Source: Vibrio tubiashii ATCC 19109
GTDB taxonomy: Bacteria; Pseudomonadota; Gammaproteobacteria; Enterobacterales; Vibrionaceae
Assembly: GCF_000772105.1 (NCBI RefSeq)
Contig: NZ_CP009355.1
Location: forward strand, 1,488,001 to 1,552,000
Direction of reading: 5' to 3'
DNA: 64,000 bases
In this document: positions 35,234-44,058 of the stretch, one piece after another
Layout: each line of letters opens with the position of its first letter
How positions within the stretch are numbered: the stretch's first letter is position 1
Translations under genes and position numbers: made by a program
The notes under the pieces: model-generated
What the model was told of the DNA's origin: nothing
Seen by the model: only the letters and a program-made list of their open reading frames with translations
Databases searched by the model: none

Positions 35234-36367
35234 ATGGCACTCAAAGCCATTTCTGCACCACGTATTTTCGACGGTGAGCAATACCACAACGATGCCGCGT
35301 TAGTCTGGAAGGATGAACAGATCGATTCCATTGTGGCTATCGACAATCTACCGCAAGGTATCGACCTCCAGCATTTCGAAGGGGCGCTGATTGCACCTGG
35401 ATTTATCGATATTCAGGTCAATGGTGGTGGCGATGTCATGTTCAACAACGACATTACTCCACAAGGCATCGAGACAATTTGCCACGCCCATAGAACTCAT
35501 GGCACAGCCTATTTATTGCCGACCTTGATCAGCGCAACACCAGACAATATCCAACAAGCATTATCTGCCACCGAGAAAGGCCTCGACGCCAAGATCTCTG
35601 GACTGCTTGGGGTACATTTGGAAGGACCTTGGCTTAACAAAGAAAAGAGAGGCGCGCACGATGCCAATCTTTTTTACGCGCCAACGGTCAGCCAATTAGA
35701 GCAGTTTGAGTGGCCAACGCAGGGTAGCGTACTGGTTACCGCTGCGGTAGAAAACATCGAGCCATCTGCTCTACAGTGGATGAAAGATAAGGGGATCACC
35801 CTATCCTGTGGTCATAGTAATGCCAAAGCGGAGCAATTGACTGAAGATAAACTCTCGTTAGTGGATGGCTTTACTCATCTGTTTAATGCGATGTCGCCTT
35901 TTGAAGGTCGCGAGCCTGGAGTAGTGGGAACTGCTTTAAACAGTGACCACGCGTGGTGCTCAATAATCACTGACGGTATTCACGTCCACCCACAAAGCTT
36001 CCTTCTTGCGCACAAGGCAAAACCTCAAGGCAAGCTACTGATTGTTACCGACGCCATGGCGACTCTCGGAAGCAAAACCAATCAGTTTGAGCTCGATGGC
36101 GAAACAATTCGAGTTATCGACAACAAACTAGTCAACAGTCGAGGAAGTTTAGCTGGTGCGCACATCGGCATGGATGAATCCGTTGCCAATGTGATTCAGT
36201 GGGGAATTACAGAGGAAGAAGCGCTGAAAATGGCGTCTACCTATCCTGCCAACGCCCTATCATGCGATAATCTAGGAAAGCTCAAACCTAACTTCCGCGC
36301 AGCGGCCACGGTGTTAGATGACAACTACCGCAGCCAAGCGGTACTCGTCGATGGTCAGCTATATTAA
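35234..36367 (+). CDS. nagA: N-acetylglucosamine-6-phosphate deacetylase
   Basis: 377-residue cytoplasmic enzyme that converts GlcNAc-6-P to glucosamine-6-P. Metal and active-site motifs: APGFIDIQVNGGGDVMFN, HLEGPWL, CGHSNA, HLFNAMSPFEGR, and the catalytic Asp in IVTDAMATLG. TAAGGAG precedes the ATG. Stand-alone, without nagE or nagB, so it looks like a second copy beside the main nag operon found in vibrios (the main copy is outside this window, inferred). Confidence 0.92.
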   Translation: MALKAISAPRIFDGEQYHNDAALVWKDEQIDSIVAIDNLPQGIDLQHFEGALIAPGFIDIQVNGGGDVMFNNDITPQGIETICHAHRTHGTAYLLPTLISATPDNIQQALSATEKGLDAKISGLLGVHLEGPWLNKEKRGAHDANLFYAPTVSQLEQFEWPTQGSVLVTAAVENIEPSALQWMKDKGITLSCGHSNAKAEQLTEDKLSLVDGFTHLFNAMSPFEGREPGVVGTALNSDHAWCSIITDGIHVHPQSFLLAHKAKPQGKLLIVTDAMATLGSKTNQFELDGETIRVIDNKLVNSRGSLAGAHIGMDESVANVIQWGITEEEALKMASTYPANALSCDNLGKLKPNFRAAATVLDDNYRSQAVLVDGQLY

Positions 36368-36397
36368 CAATTAGGAGGTGACCACCTCCTAATTGTT
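36366..36397. terminator. Perfect hairpin overlapping the ends of nagA and the MFS gene
   Basis: AACAATTAGGAGGTG and CACCTCCTAATTGTT are perfect 15-bp complements with a 2-base loop. The left arm begins inside the nagA stop codon, and the right arm holds the last codons of the convergent MFS gene. No long T-run on either side, so termination strength is uncertain. Confidence 0.65.
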
Positions 36398-37513
36398 ACG
36401 AATTAAACTTGCTATCACCAAAAGCAAACCGCTCATAAAAAGAGCTGCACCTAAGTTCTGCATAAAACCAACAGCGGATAAACCAAAACTGATCAGCAAA
36501 TAATAGAGCAAGCCAAACAGTGCACCAGCGCTACCAGTCTGTGATTTATACTCTATTAGGGCTCGGCTCAATATATTTGGAATCCCTACACCAAATGAAG
36601 CAACTACCAATAGCATTGGGGCTAGCAGGGCAACTCCGTCTTGAAACAACCACACCATAATCGCCCCGAATATAGCGCCCCATGCCGACAGTTGAACCAA
36701 GAATTTTGACTCATAACCTCGGGCAAGAAGCCACTTGTTTAGCCAACTACCGGCGAAAGTTCCTACTGCTAAAATAATCCCGCTATATCCAAATTGTTTG
36801 CTGGTATATCCCATAGCATCAAATATAAATGGACCAAGCAAATAGTAGCTGAACAATAAAACATTAAAACAAGCCACCATTATCCCATCTATCCAGATGT
36901 TTCTGTTTGCTAGCATTTGCTTGGCAAGTGGAACTATGTGGATGTTACCTTTCATAGCAGGCTTGGTTTCCGGTAAACTCACTAAGCAAAGTAGGAACAA
37001 AGCTATCGCCATAATTGATAAAGAGAGAAACACGGCTTTGTGACCTCCAGTATCAGCGAGTACTCCTCCAAACATCAGCCCAATAACCGGACTCAGCGAT
37101 ATACCGATCCCCATCAAACCAAATACTTTGGCTAACCGTGCACCATCATAACTATCACGTAGCATAGTCTGGGTAACCACTGAACCAACCGCTGCCCCAA
37201 ATGCACTAAGTGCACGCATGAGTAAAAGAGTTTCAAACTGCGAGCACTGCATAGCACCAACAGCTGTTACGCCGTAAACCACTAGCCCCAGCAACATTGA
37301 ATATCTTCGCCCTAAATAATCAGCAGCCACTCCCCAAAACACGACACCTAGTGCGAAGGCACTAAAGTAAATCGATAGCGTTTGTGCAGCTGTATTACTC
37401 GCAACATTAAAAACGAGGGCAATGTGGGGTAAGGCAGGGCTGTAGATAGTCTCGACAATTTGCGGAAACATCATCAGAGCTAGCATTACCCCAACTGAAG
37501 GAGTCTTATTCAT
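36389..37513 (-). CDS. MFS drug-resistance-type transporter (Bcr/CflA-like)
   Basis: 374 residues, about 12 helices, with the typical loop motif GVAADYLGRRYSMLLG after helix 2 and MRALSAFGAAVGSVVTQTMLRD of the Bcr/CflA class. Proton-driven export of a small toxic compound. Divergent from an AraC regulator that probably controls it. Substrate unknown. Confidence 0.85.
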   Translation of the reverse strand: MNKTPSVGVMLALMMFPQIVETIYSPALPHIALVFNVASNTAAQTLSIYFSAFALGVVFWGVAADYLGRRYSMLLGLVVYGVTAVGAMQCSQFETLLLMRALSAFGAAVGSVVTQTMLRDSYDGARLAKVFGLMGIGISLSPVIGLMFGGVLADTGGHKAVFLSLSIMAIALFLLCLVSLPETKPAMKGNIHIVPLAKQMLANRNIWIDGIMVACFNVLLFSYYLLGPFIFDAMGYTSKQFGYSGIILAVGTFAGSWLNKWLLARGYESKFLVQLSAWGAIFGAIMVWLFQDGVALLAPMLLVVASFGVGIPNILSRALIEYKSQTGSAGALFGLLYYLLISFGLSAVGFMQNLGAALFMSGLLLVIASLIRNN

Positions 37514-37609
37514 TACAATATCCCAACTAGAAAAAGTGGGCGTAGTTTAGACAAGAGTGCTAAAGTCCCAATAACGACATTGGAACAATAAACTTCAATA
37601 TAAGAACAA

Positions 37610-38383
37610 ATGGCACTGATCAATGACAAGTCCGTATTTGACGTCGATACACTAGATAACACAGTCATCGGAATCGCGGCTCGAATCGGCAAGCATGACT
37701 CAGGGATGCATATCCACAGTAAAGCTCAACTTCTCTATGCTCCAGAAGGATGTATCAGCATACAGCTAGACGATAAAAAAAGTGTCTTGCCCCCCACGCG
37801 TGCTGCTTGGATACCTGCGGGGGTGCGGCACTGTGCGACCATGAACAACGTGGTTGAATATCGTTCACTCTACTTCGAAGAAACTCTGGTTGCGTCGTTC
37901 AACGAAGTGAAAGTCATCTCTGTAAACTCACTGTTTAAGGCTCTGATCGAGCGAATGTCTTTTTGGCAATGGGACAAGCCTAAGCGAGAAATGCACGCGA
38001 CGCTCCAACTGTTTCTGGAAGAGCTCCAATCTGCATCCGAATATCAACTGACACTACCTTTTCCTAGCGATCCTAGACTCAATCATTGGCTTGATTCACT
38101 TCAACAACCGGACTCTAACGTGCCAAATTTGAACAACTTAGCCAAACAGATTGGCGCTAGCAGCAAAACAATAAGTCGCATATTTTCCAACCAAGCAGGG
38201 ATGCCGTACCAGTCATGGCGACAGCAATGGAGACTATTGAAATCAATAGAGCTTCTCTCACAAGGAAAACAGGTCAACGATGTCGCTTACCAATTAGACT
38301 TTTCAAGTGATAGCGCTTTCATCACCTTCTTTAAGCAACAAACAGGGACTACGCCGCTCCAATATATGCGCACAACAACTTGA
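37610..38383 (+). CDS. AraC family regulator, divergent from the MFS gene
   Basis: 257 residues with an N-terminal cupin sensor (HIHSKAQLLYAPEGCISIQL, VLPPTRAAWIPAGVRH) and a C-terminal AraC helix-turn-helix (LAKQIGASSKTISRIFSNQAG; VNDVAYQLDFSSDSAFITFF). This NimR/YdhB-type layout often regulates a divergent MFS exporter, as here. Ribosome site before ATG 37610 is weak. Confidence 0.88.
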   Translation: MALINDKSVFDVDTLDNTVIGIAARIGKHDSGMHIHSKAQLLYAPEGCISIQLDDKKSVLPPTRAAWIPAGVRHCATMNNVVEYRSLYFEETLVASFNEVKVISVNSLFKALIERMSFWQWDKPKREMHATLQLFLEELQSASEYQLTLPFPSDPRLNHWLDSLQQPDSNVPNLNNLAKQIGASSKTISRIFSNQAGMPYQSWRQQWRLLKSIELLSQGKQVNDVAYQLDFSSDSAFITFFKQQTGTTPLQYMRTTT

Positions 38384-38431
38384 TTCATGGGCAGATTGCT
38401 CTAACAATGACGTATCAATGAGGGAAAGCCA

Positions 38432-39298
38432 ATGTCCGACAAAATCTCTACAACTGCATTAGCCAAATTACGTGAACTGGAACCTAAGCAATTGTTCAAC
38501 GAACTGAAATCTGCGGGTTACATTAATCGTGCTGAGGAAAGCTGGGTTTTGACCGAGATCGGCGCCAAGTTCGGTGGCGAATACGTCGAACATGCGAAGT
38601 TTGGTAAGTTCATTGTCTGGCCAGAAAACCTACTCATAGACAGTGTAGCGACCAGTGGTAAAACGATGAGTGCAACTCAAATTGGAGAACGCTTATCTCT
38701 CAATGCCAAAAAAGTGAATCAACTTTTGCAAGAGCTAGGTTGGATTGAAAGGACAGAGAAAGGCTGGACGGTAACGGAATCAGGGCTAACAGTTGGCGGT
38801 TATCAACGCGAAGATAAGGAAAGCGGCTATGGCTTTGTTGTTTGGCACGACTCTATCGTTCGTAACAAGCGCTTAAAGCAGTCTGTGATTGAGTTTTCTG
38901 GGCAAGATGCCGTGGCACATGCAACAGACAAATCCCTTTCTAGCTTTAGACAAAAATTTGAAGCGAAACATCGCACTCTAGACGGTCACTATGTGCGTTC
39001 TAAAGGTGAACTCATTATCGACAACTGGCTCTATATGAATGGAGTGGTTCACGCCTACGATCGTCAATTACCGATAGAACAAGACGTCTTGAGTGACTTC
39101 TATTTACCGACTGGAAAGGTCTATTTGCAGTATTGGGGAAGCGACGCTGGCAACACCTCAGACAAAGAACAGCAATCTATCCGCGAGTTGTATCAGCAGC
39201 ATAATTTTGCGCTCATAGAGGTATTCCCCGCAGACATCGACAATCTCGATGACGTTTTACCAGCCAAACTCAAAGCCTTCGGCATCAAGGCTTACTAA
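38432..39298 (+). CDS. Tandem winged-helix repeats plus PD-(D/E)XK-like nuclease domain, function unknown
   Basis: 288 residues. The first 130 contain two similar units: residues 5-65 (KQLFNELKSAGYINRAEESW, then GAKFGGEY and FGKFIVWPENL) and 75-141 (KKVNQLLQELGWIERTEKGW, then GLTVGGYQ and GYGFVVWHDSI). Both resemble the KilA-C-type winged helix. The C-terminal part (about 188-288) reads VRSKGELIIDNWLYMNG, LSDFYLP and VYLQYWG, like the nuclease domain that follows some UvrD-type helicases; candidate residues Glu193, Asp222 and Gln233, with Gln where Glu is more usual. GAGGGAAAG ribosome site. No toxin, helicase or phage gene adjoins. Nuclease activity is inference. Confidence 0.7.
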   Translation: MSDKISTTALAKLRELEPKQLFNELKSAGYINRAEESWVLTEIGAKFGGEYVEHAKFGKFIVWPENLLIDSVATSGKTMSATQIGERLSLNAKKVNQLLQELGWIERTEKGWTVTESGLTVGGYQREDKESGYGFVVWHDSIVRNKRLKQSVIEFSGQDAVAHATDKSLSSFRQKFEAKHRTLDGHYVRSKGELIIDNWLYMNGVVHAYDRQLPIEQDVLSDFYLPTGKVYLQYWGSDAGNTSDKEQQSIRELYQQHNFALIEVFPADIDNLDDVLPAKLKAFGIKAY

Positions 39299-39319
39299 TA
39301 GGCTATGAAAGATAGATGT

Positions 39320-40207
39320 CTATTGATTGCTCTCTGCTAGCCAATCAATCAACTTAGCAACCATCGCATTACCTTGCTCGCGAAGATGTAACAGATGATA
39401 GCCATTCCCAGTGGTCACACTAAGGTCAAAGGGTTGTATTAACCTTTTAAGTTTTAAATCTTGCGCAGCCAAAGTCAGATCACCAATCGCCACTCCGAAA
39501 CCTTGCTGAGCAGCATTCATCGCTTGATCTAAGGTTGCAAAGGTTTGGTTTCCCTTGCCTTTTAATCGAGTATTGCCATGACTTTCCAGCCATAACTTCC
39601 AGTCTGATTGCTCTTGATTGGCATGCAGCCAAGTAAACTGATTGAGCACGTCCTTATCGCCATTTTCCACGATTTTCTGCCATAGCTCTGGAGCGCAAAC
39701 TGGCGCTAAAAACTCTTCAAACAGTAGTGTCTGATTCACCACTTTGCTTCGAGTCGGCTTACCGTAGGTAATGATCAGATCGAAGCTATCAAAATTCGGT
39801 ACGGCTTCGTGTTTGGTTGTCGAAGTTAGCTCAACGTTCACGTCAGGGTATGCCTGCTGAAAATTGGCGATGCGTGACAACAGCCATGAGGTAATGCAAC
39901 TCGGGGCGTTGAGTTTGATTCTATTCGCGCTGTCAGCAACCTCTCGAATCGACATCTGTAGCCGCTTAGTAATATCTTCCGCCAACGGAACAAACTTATC
40001 GCCTTCCGGTGTTAAAGACAGCCCCCTCGCCTGACGGTAAAAAAGCTGAACTCCCATGATCTCTTCAAGAGTTTGAATCTGCCGACTGATGGCACCTTGG
40101 GTCATATTCAAGGCTTCAGCAGCATGGGTAAAGTTAAGGTAATACGCCGTAGAAAGAAAAGCTTGGAGGTTTTTCGTCGAAGGCAATCTTGTATTCATCA
40201 TTATCAT
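39320..40207 (-). CDS. LysR family regulator (GcvA-like)
   Basis: 295 residues: helix-turn-helix (NLQAFLSTAYYLNFTHAAEAL then NMTQGAISRQIQTLEE) and a GcvA-type effector domain (WLHANQEQSDWKLWL; QTFATLDQAMNAAQQGFGVAIGD, Gln/Phe-rich as in GcvA). Several in-frame Met codons (40207, 40201, 40198) make the start uncertain. Divergent from the HisC-like/binding-protein pair, which it probably regulates. Confidence 0.86.
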   Translation of the reverse strand: MIMMNTRLPSTKNLQAFLSTAYYLNFTHAAEALNMTQGAISRQIQTLEEIMGVQLFYRQARGLSLTPEGDKFVPLAEDITKRLQMSIREVADSANRIKLNAPSCITSWLLSRIANFQQAYPDVNVELTSTTKHEAVPNFDSFDLIITYGKPTRSKVVNQTLLFEEFLAPVCAPELWQKIVENGDKDVLNQFTWLHANQEQSDWKLWLESHGNTRLKGKGNQTFATLDQAMNAAQQGFGVAIGDLTLAAQDLKLKRLIQPFDLSVTTGNGYHLLHLREQGNAMVAKLIDWLAESNQ

Positions 40208-40346
40208 CCATGACTTTTTTGCATAGCTAGTATGCCTTTATTTCGATTCTACACAAAGAGCATATTGACTAAATTACTACTTATTAGGAGAAAGTACCTA
40301 CATAAAACCCTTTTGATTGACTAAATATTCAGTGAAGGTATATGAG

Positions 40347-41465
40347 ATGACGTCACTCGCGGAAAAACTTGCGCCAGAGAACATAAAAAAATTAATACCA
40401 TATCAATCAGCAAGACGAATCGGCGGCTCTGGTAGGCTGTGGTTGAATGCCAATGAGCTAGAACAACCTCTTCTCTTTACTGAGCACCAACCAGCACTTC
40501 ATCGTTATCCTGACTTTTTGCCACACGATATCGCTGCAGCATACCAAGCGTATTGCAAAACCACGCAACCAACCATAGCAGTGCGCGGGGCCGATGAGGC
40601 GATCGATCTGTTAGTAAGAACGTTCTGCCAGCCTATGCAAGATAGCATTGCGATTTGTACCCCTACCTACGCGATGTACGAATTTTGTGCAGAGTCATTT
40701 TCAGTCAATGTTATCGACTGCCCTTTGTTAGCCCCTGACTTCTCACTGGATGTTGAAAACGTAATTAAGGCAGCAGATAGCGCTAACCTAGTGTTTCTGT
40801 GTTCACCGAACAACCCAACTGGCCAGCTGCTTAAAAGAAATGACATTGTCGCAATACTTGAAAGCACTCAAGATAAATCGCTTGTCGTCGTAGATGAGGC
40901 CTATATTGAATTTAAACTCACTGAGAGTGTTGTCGACCTGATCGAACAATACCCGAATCTGATCGTCATTCGTACTCTATCCAAAGCCTTCGGACTTGCA
41001 GCAGTACGATGTGGATTCATCATCGCTTCTTCAAGCGTTATGGCGTTTATTTCTAAACTGGTTCCTCCTTATCCAATGCCAGACAGCTCCGCTGAGATTG
41101 TGCTCAAAGCGCTGAGCCCTAAAGGACTTACTCATGTGCATGACAATACACAAGCATTGATTCGTATACGCGATAACTTTGTTCAGCAAATACAGAACCT
41201 TAGTTGGATAGAGACCATCTACCCATCTTCAACCAATTTTGTCTTGATTCGAACTCAACCTGGTATTGAGCTGTTTGAATACCTGCTTAAGCAAGGCGTC
41301 GTTACTCGCAATCAAAGTCATGAGCCTAGTCTTAAGCACTGCGTACGAATCACCATCGGCTCAGAAACCAGTATGCAGGAAGTCAGTAAAATCATTTGCA
41401 ACTTTTCTGGCGCCCTGACACCATCCAATAAAAATAGGGATATTACTCATGAACAAAATGCTTAG
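40347..41465 (+). CDS. HisC-like class I aminotransferase (PLP)
   Basis: About 372 residues. PLP enzyme of the histidinol-phosphate/aromatic aminotransferase group: LWLNANELEQP, TPTYAMYEF, FLCSPNNPTGQ, VVDEAYIEF and the Schiff-base lysine in RTLSKAFGLAAVRCGF. Starts at ATG 40347 with GAAGGT about 8 bases upstream. Not next to other his genes, so a role in amino-acid use is more likely than biosynthesis. The 3' end overlaps the next gene by 17 bases. Confidence 0.85.
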   Translation: MTSLAEKLAPENIKKLIPYQSARRIGGSGRLWLNANELEQPLLFTEHQPALHRYPDFLPHDIAAAYQAYCKTTQPTIAVRGADEAIDLLVRTFCQPMQDSIAICTPTYAMYEFCAESFSVNVIDCPLLAPDFSLDVENVIKAADSANLVFLCSPNNPTGQLLKRNDIVAILESTQDKSLVVVDEAYIEFKLTESVVDLIEQYPNLIVIRTLSKAFGLAAVRCGFIIASSSVMAFISKLVPPYPMPDSSAEIVLKALSPKGLTHVHDNTQALIRIRDNFVQQIQNLSWIETIYPSSTNFVLIRTQPGIELFEYLLKQGVVTRNQSHEPSLKHCVRITIGSETSMQEVSKIICNFSGALTPSNKNRDITHEQNA

Positions 41466-42222
41466 TGCCTTTGCTTGCGCCGCAGCTCTACTATCTGCCC
41501 CTCTCATGGCTAAAGAAGTCCGTCTAGCCTCTGACTTTACCTATCCACCATTCAATTACATGGATGCAAGTGGAAATCCGGTCGGCTTTGACATCGAGAT
41601 TGCCGATGCCTTGTGTACTGAAGCCAAACTCAAATGCACTTGGGTATCGCAAGGGTGGGATTCGCTAATTCCAAGCCTACTGGCAAGAAAATCAGATGTT
41701 ATTATGGCTTCAATGCGTATCACTGAAGAGCGTAAAAAGCGTATCCTCTTCACGAATAAGTACTACCAAACCCCAGCGCGATTTGTAGCAAGTGAAAAGA
41801 GCAAAATTGAGCTCACTCCTCAAGGCTTAAAAGGTGCGGTCATCGGTGTCCAGAGTGGCACTATCCACGACCGATATGTCACCGACAAGTTTGGTGATGT
41901 TGCAGAAATTAAACGCTACTCTGGTCAGGATGAAGTCTACATCGATTTGCAAAATGGCCGCTTAGACCTGACGTTTGGCAACTCAGACCAATTAGCGCTG
42001 GCATTCTTGGACAAAGAGATCGGTCAAGGTTTCCAGTTCGTCGGTAAACCAGTAACAGACAAAACCTATATAGGTGAGGGCACCGCTTTGGCGCTACGTA
42101 AAAATGACAAAGCATTAGCCGAGAAGTTTAACCAGGCGATTAAAACGATTCGCGACAATGGAACTTATGACAAAATTGCAGCCAAATACTTCTCCTTCGA
42201 TATCTACGGAGAAGAGCTTTAA
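41449..42222 (+). CDS. Amino-acid ABC transporter substrate-binding protein (HisJ/ArtJ-like)
   Basis: 257 residues with a signal peptide (MNKMLSAFACAAALLSAPLMA) and the periplasmic binding fold of family 3: ASDFTYPPFNYMDASGNPVGF, DSLIPSLLARKSDVIMASM, KGAVIGVQSGTIHD, DNGTYDKIAAKYF. Ligand group: cationic or other polar amino acids. No permease or ATPase follows, so it either borrows another transporter or signals. Overlap with the HisC-like gene suggests tight coexpression. Confidence 0.88.
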   Translation: MNKMLSAFACAAALLSAPLMAKEVRLASDFTYPPFNYMDASGNPVGFDIEIADALCTEAKLKCTWVSQGWDSLIPSLLARKSDVIMASMRITEERKKRILFTNKYYQTPARFVASEKSKIELTPQGLKGAVIGVQSGTIHDRYVTDKFGDVAEIKRYSGQDEVYIDLQNGRLDLTFGNSDQLALAFLDKEIGQGFQFVGKPVTDKTYIGEGTALALRKNDKALAEKFNQAIKTIRDNGTYDKIAAKYFSFDIYGEEL

Positions 42223-42230
42223 CGCAATTT

Positions 42231-42256
42231 AAAAGAGGCTCAAACGAGCCTCTTTT
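42231..42256. terminator. Bidirectional terminator
   Basis: AAAAGAGGCTC and GAGCCTCTTTT pair perfectly, between the convergent genes 41449-42222 and 42262-43071. Confidence 0.85.
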
Positions 42257-42261
42257 ACTTT

Positions 42262-43071
42262 CTATTTCATCGCATTACGATACCGAACCATAATCTCGCT
42301 ATCCGGTTGATACTGTTGTATTAGATCGGCAAGCTTGCCCTGATTTTTAAGCTCATCAAAACTATTGCGCAACGCTTCAACCACTTGCTGTGATGTCTTA
42401 TTCCCAGTCACTAACCAGAGCTCTTTGCATAGCTTATCGACTTTCACCACCTCAACAAACTCTTTAGGATCATACCCATACTGCTCCATGCGATAGTGGT
42501 AGCTCGACGTGACCAAAGGGGCAAAATCAACTCGGTGAGCACGCAGCAACTTGATAGCCACTTTGCCATAGTTGACTGGGATGATATTGGTAAACCCTTC
42601 TTCTCGCGCCATCTCCTCAAAATTGCTCGCGGTTTGGGCAGCAAAACTGAAATTCTTTAAATCTTGAAAAGAGTTAGGAGAAACGTTAGGGCCATCAAAA
42701 TGACGATAGATCGCAACTTCATAGGGTGATACTGGCCCTATCCACTGATATTCAAGTTCGCGGCTAGGCGTACGCGAAAGAGAGAAAAACAGCGTGTTTT
42801 CATTTTCTTGAGTATTGCGAATCGCACGTTTCCATGGCGCAAAGTGGACATTCGCCACTTCCATGGGAAGCGATTGTGAAGCGTGTTCGACAACTGCTTC
42901 TACGAACTTCACCACGTAACCTTCCGCTTGTTGATCAACTTGGACCTGTAGCGGTGGAAACTCTTGGGTATACAGATCCAATTGTATCGGCTCAGCAAGG
43001 CTAGTAGTCCCCCAAAGAAGCGCTATCCATCCAATCGCAATATTGCCAAACTTACCAGACTGACGAGTCAT
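42262..43071 (-). CDS. Periplasmic solute-binding protein, family 3, unknown ligand
   Basis: About 269 residues with a signal peptide (IAIGWIALLWGTTSLA) and a divergent family-3 binding fold: LDLYTQEFPPLQVQVDQQAEGYVV, FAPWKRAIRNTQENENTLFFSL, IGPVSPYEVAIYRH and KLADLIQQYQPDS. Proteins of this kind (polar amino-acid binding superfamily, common in vibrios) often lack transporters. Stand-alone gene; start uncertain by 12 codons. Confidence 0.8.
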   Translation of the reverse strand: MTRQSGKFGNIAIGWIALLWGTTSLAEPIQLDLYTQEFPPLQVQVDQQAEGYVVKFVEAVVEHASQSLPMEVANVHFAPWKRAIRNTQENENTLFFSLSRTPSRELEYQWIGPVSPYEVAIYRHFDGPNVSPNSFQDLKNFSFAAQTASNFEEMAREEGFTNIIPVNYGKVAIKLLRAHRVDFAPLVTSSYHYRMEQYGYDPKEFVEVVKVDKLCKELWLVTGNKTSQQVVEALRNSFDELKNQGKLADLIQQYQPDSEIMVRYRNAMK

Positions 43072-43204
43072 ATTATTGTTCTTTATGTTTATAAAAATAG
43101 GCAGCAATTGGCTACCTACTATAAACCTCTTATTGATAGGATCAATTGGCGATTGGTCTAACCTGTTGCATAGACACTTTATAACTAAGTCTTTGATAGT
43201 AAAA

Positions 43205-43220
43205 AGCCCCTTTCGGGGCT
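43205..43220 (-). terminator. yccF terminator
   Basis: AGCCCC-TTTC-GGGGCT hairpin, followed on the minus strand by TTTTTAC. Confidence 0.85.
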
Positions 43221-43232
43221 CAGTGATTTACT

Positions 43233-43661
43233 TTACTTCGAATATCTTGCCATTGCGGCCTGCTCTTTAGGCACGACCGTCTTACCTATAGGAGCGAGTG
43301 ATATATAGGCCAACTTAAGGTGCTGAAGCGCAAATGGAATGCCAATAATGGTCACAAAGCAGGCCACTGCAGACATAATATGACCAATCGCTAGCCAGAT
43401 ACCCGCTAGTAAAAACCAAATAACATTGCCGACCGTACCTAATGGACTGGTACCTATATCCATTTCATTGGTCAGCTCATCACGAGCGATAGCTTCGTGA
43501 CCAAACGGGAAGAAAGAAAAGTTACCCATGACGAAACAAGCTCGTCCCCATGGAATCCCCACAATACTAATAAATGCAAGCAGTCCGAAGAACCACCATA
43601 GCAGTCCCATGATAACGCCACCACATAGGAACCAGATGATATTACCAAGAATTCTAAACAC
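43233..43661 (-). CDS. yccF: YccF family inner-membrane protein
   Basis: 142 residues with two copies of a hydrophobic YccF domain (GNIIWFLCGG... and GNVIWFLLAGIWLAIGH). I chose GTG at 43661 because AAGGAG lies 7 bases upstream; the longer frame has no such site. Membrane protein of unknown function. Just upstream lies the palindrome at 43686-43730. Confidence 0.88.
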   Translation of the reverse strand: MFRILGNIIWFLCGGVIMGLLWWFFGLLAFISIVGIPWGRACFVMGNFSFFPFGHEAIARDELTNEMDIGTSPLGTVGNVIWFLLAGIWLAIGHIMSAVACFVTIIGIPFALQHLKLAYISLAPIGKTVVPKEQAAMARYSK

Positions 43662-43685
43662 TTTGTTTCTCCTTATAGAAAACGA

Positions 43686-43730
43686 TACCAATCGGGATGA
43701 GTAGCTGAAATCTACTTATCCCGATTGGTA
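43686..43730. repeat. Near-perfect 19-bp palindrome (TACCAATCGGGATRAGTAG)
   Basis: TACCAATCGGGATGAGTAG and its complement at 43712-43730 match at 18 of 19 positions around a 7-base loop. The right arm contains the last five sense codons and the TAG stop of the ABM gene. The ends resemble the repeat at 7675-7850. Confidence 0.8.
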
Positions 43731-44023
43731 CAACCGTAGACTGATTCGTAATGTTCTACGGTTGGGAATGGGTCATAAAAATGGTGTAAAAGAGCCTTCC
43801 ATTCCTGATATTCAGCAGACTGCCTAAAGCCCTGCTCATGGTCTTCTAATGTTTGCCAATTCACTAACAAGATATAGCGATTTGGTTTTTCTATACAACG
43901 TTGCAACTGATGCGAAACGTAACCCTTCATAGACGAAATTATAGCCTGCGCTTTACCGAAGTTTTGTTCAAACTCTTTCTCTAAGCTTGGCTTAACATCT
44001 AAGACAGCAACTTCCAGTATCAT
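43712..44023 (-). CDS. Antibiotic biosynthesis monooxygenase (ABM) domain protein
   Basis: 103 residues with the ferredoxin-like ABM fold: MILEVAVLDVKPSLEKEFEQ, MKGYVSHQLQRCIEKPNRY, LLVNWQTLEDHEQGFRQSAE. Family members oxidise quinones or small aromatics without cofactors, or are stress proteins. TAAGGAA precedes the ATG. The C-terminal residues TNRDK are encoded by the palindromic repeat. 35 bases downstream of tauE-type gene on the same strand. Confidence 0.85.
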   Translation of the reverse strand: MILEVAVLDVKPSLEKEFEQNFGKAQAIISSMKGYVSHQLQRCIEKPNRYILLVNWQTLEDHEQGFRQSAEYQEWKALLHHFYDPFPTVEHYESVYGCTNRDK

Positions 44024-44058
44024 GGTATTTCCTTAACGTAAGATGAACAAAAGGGTAT

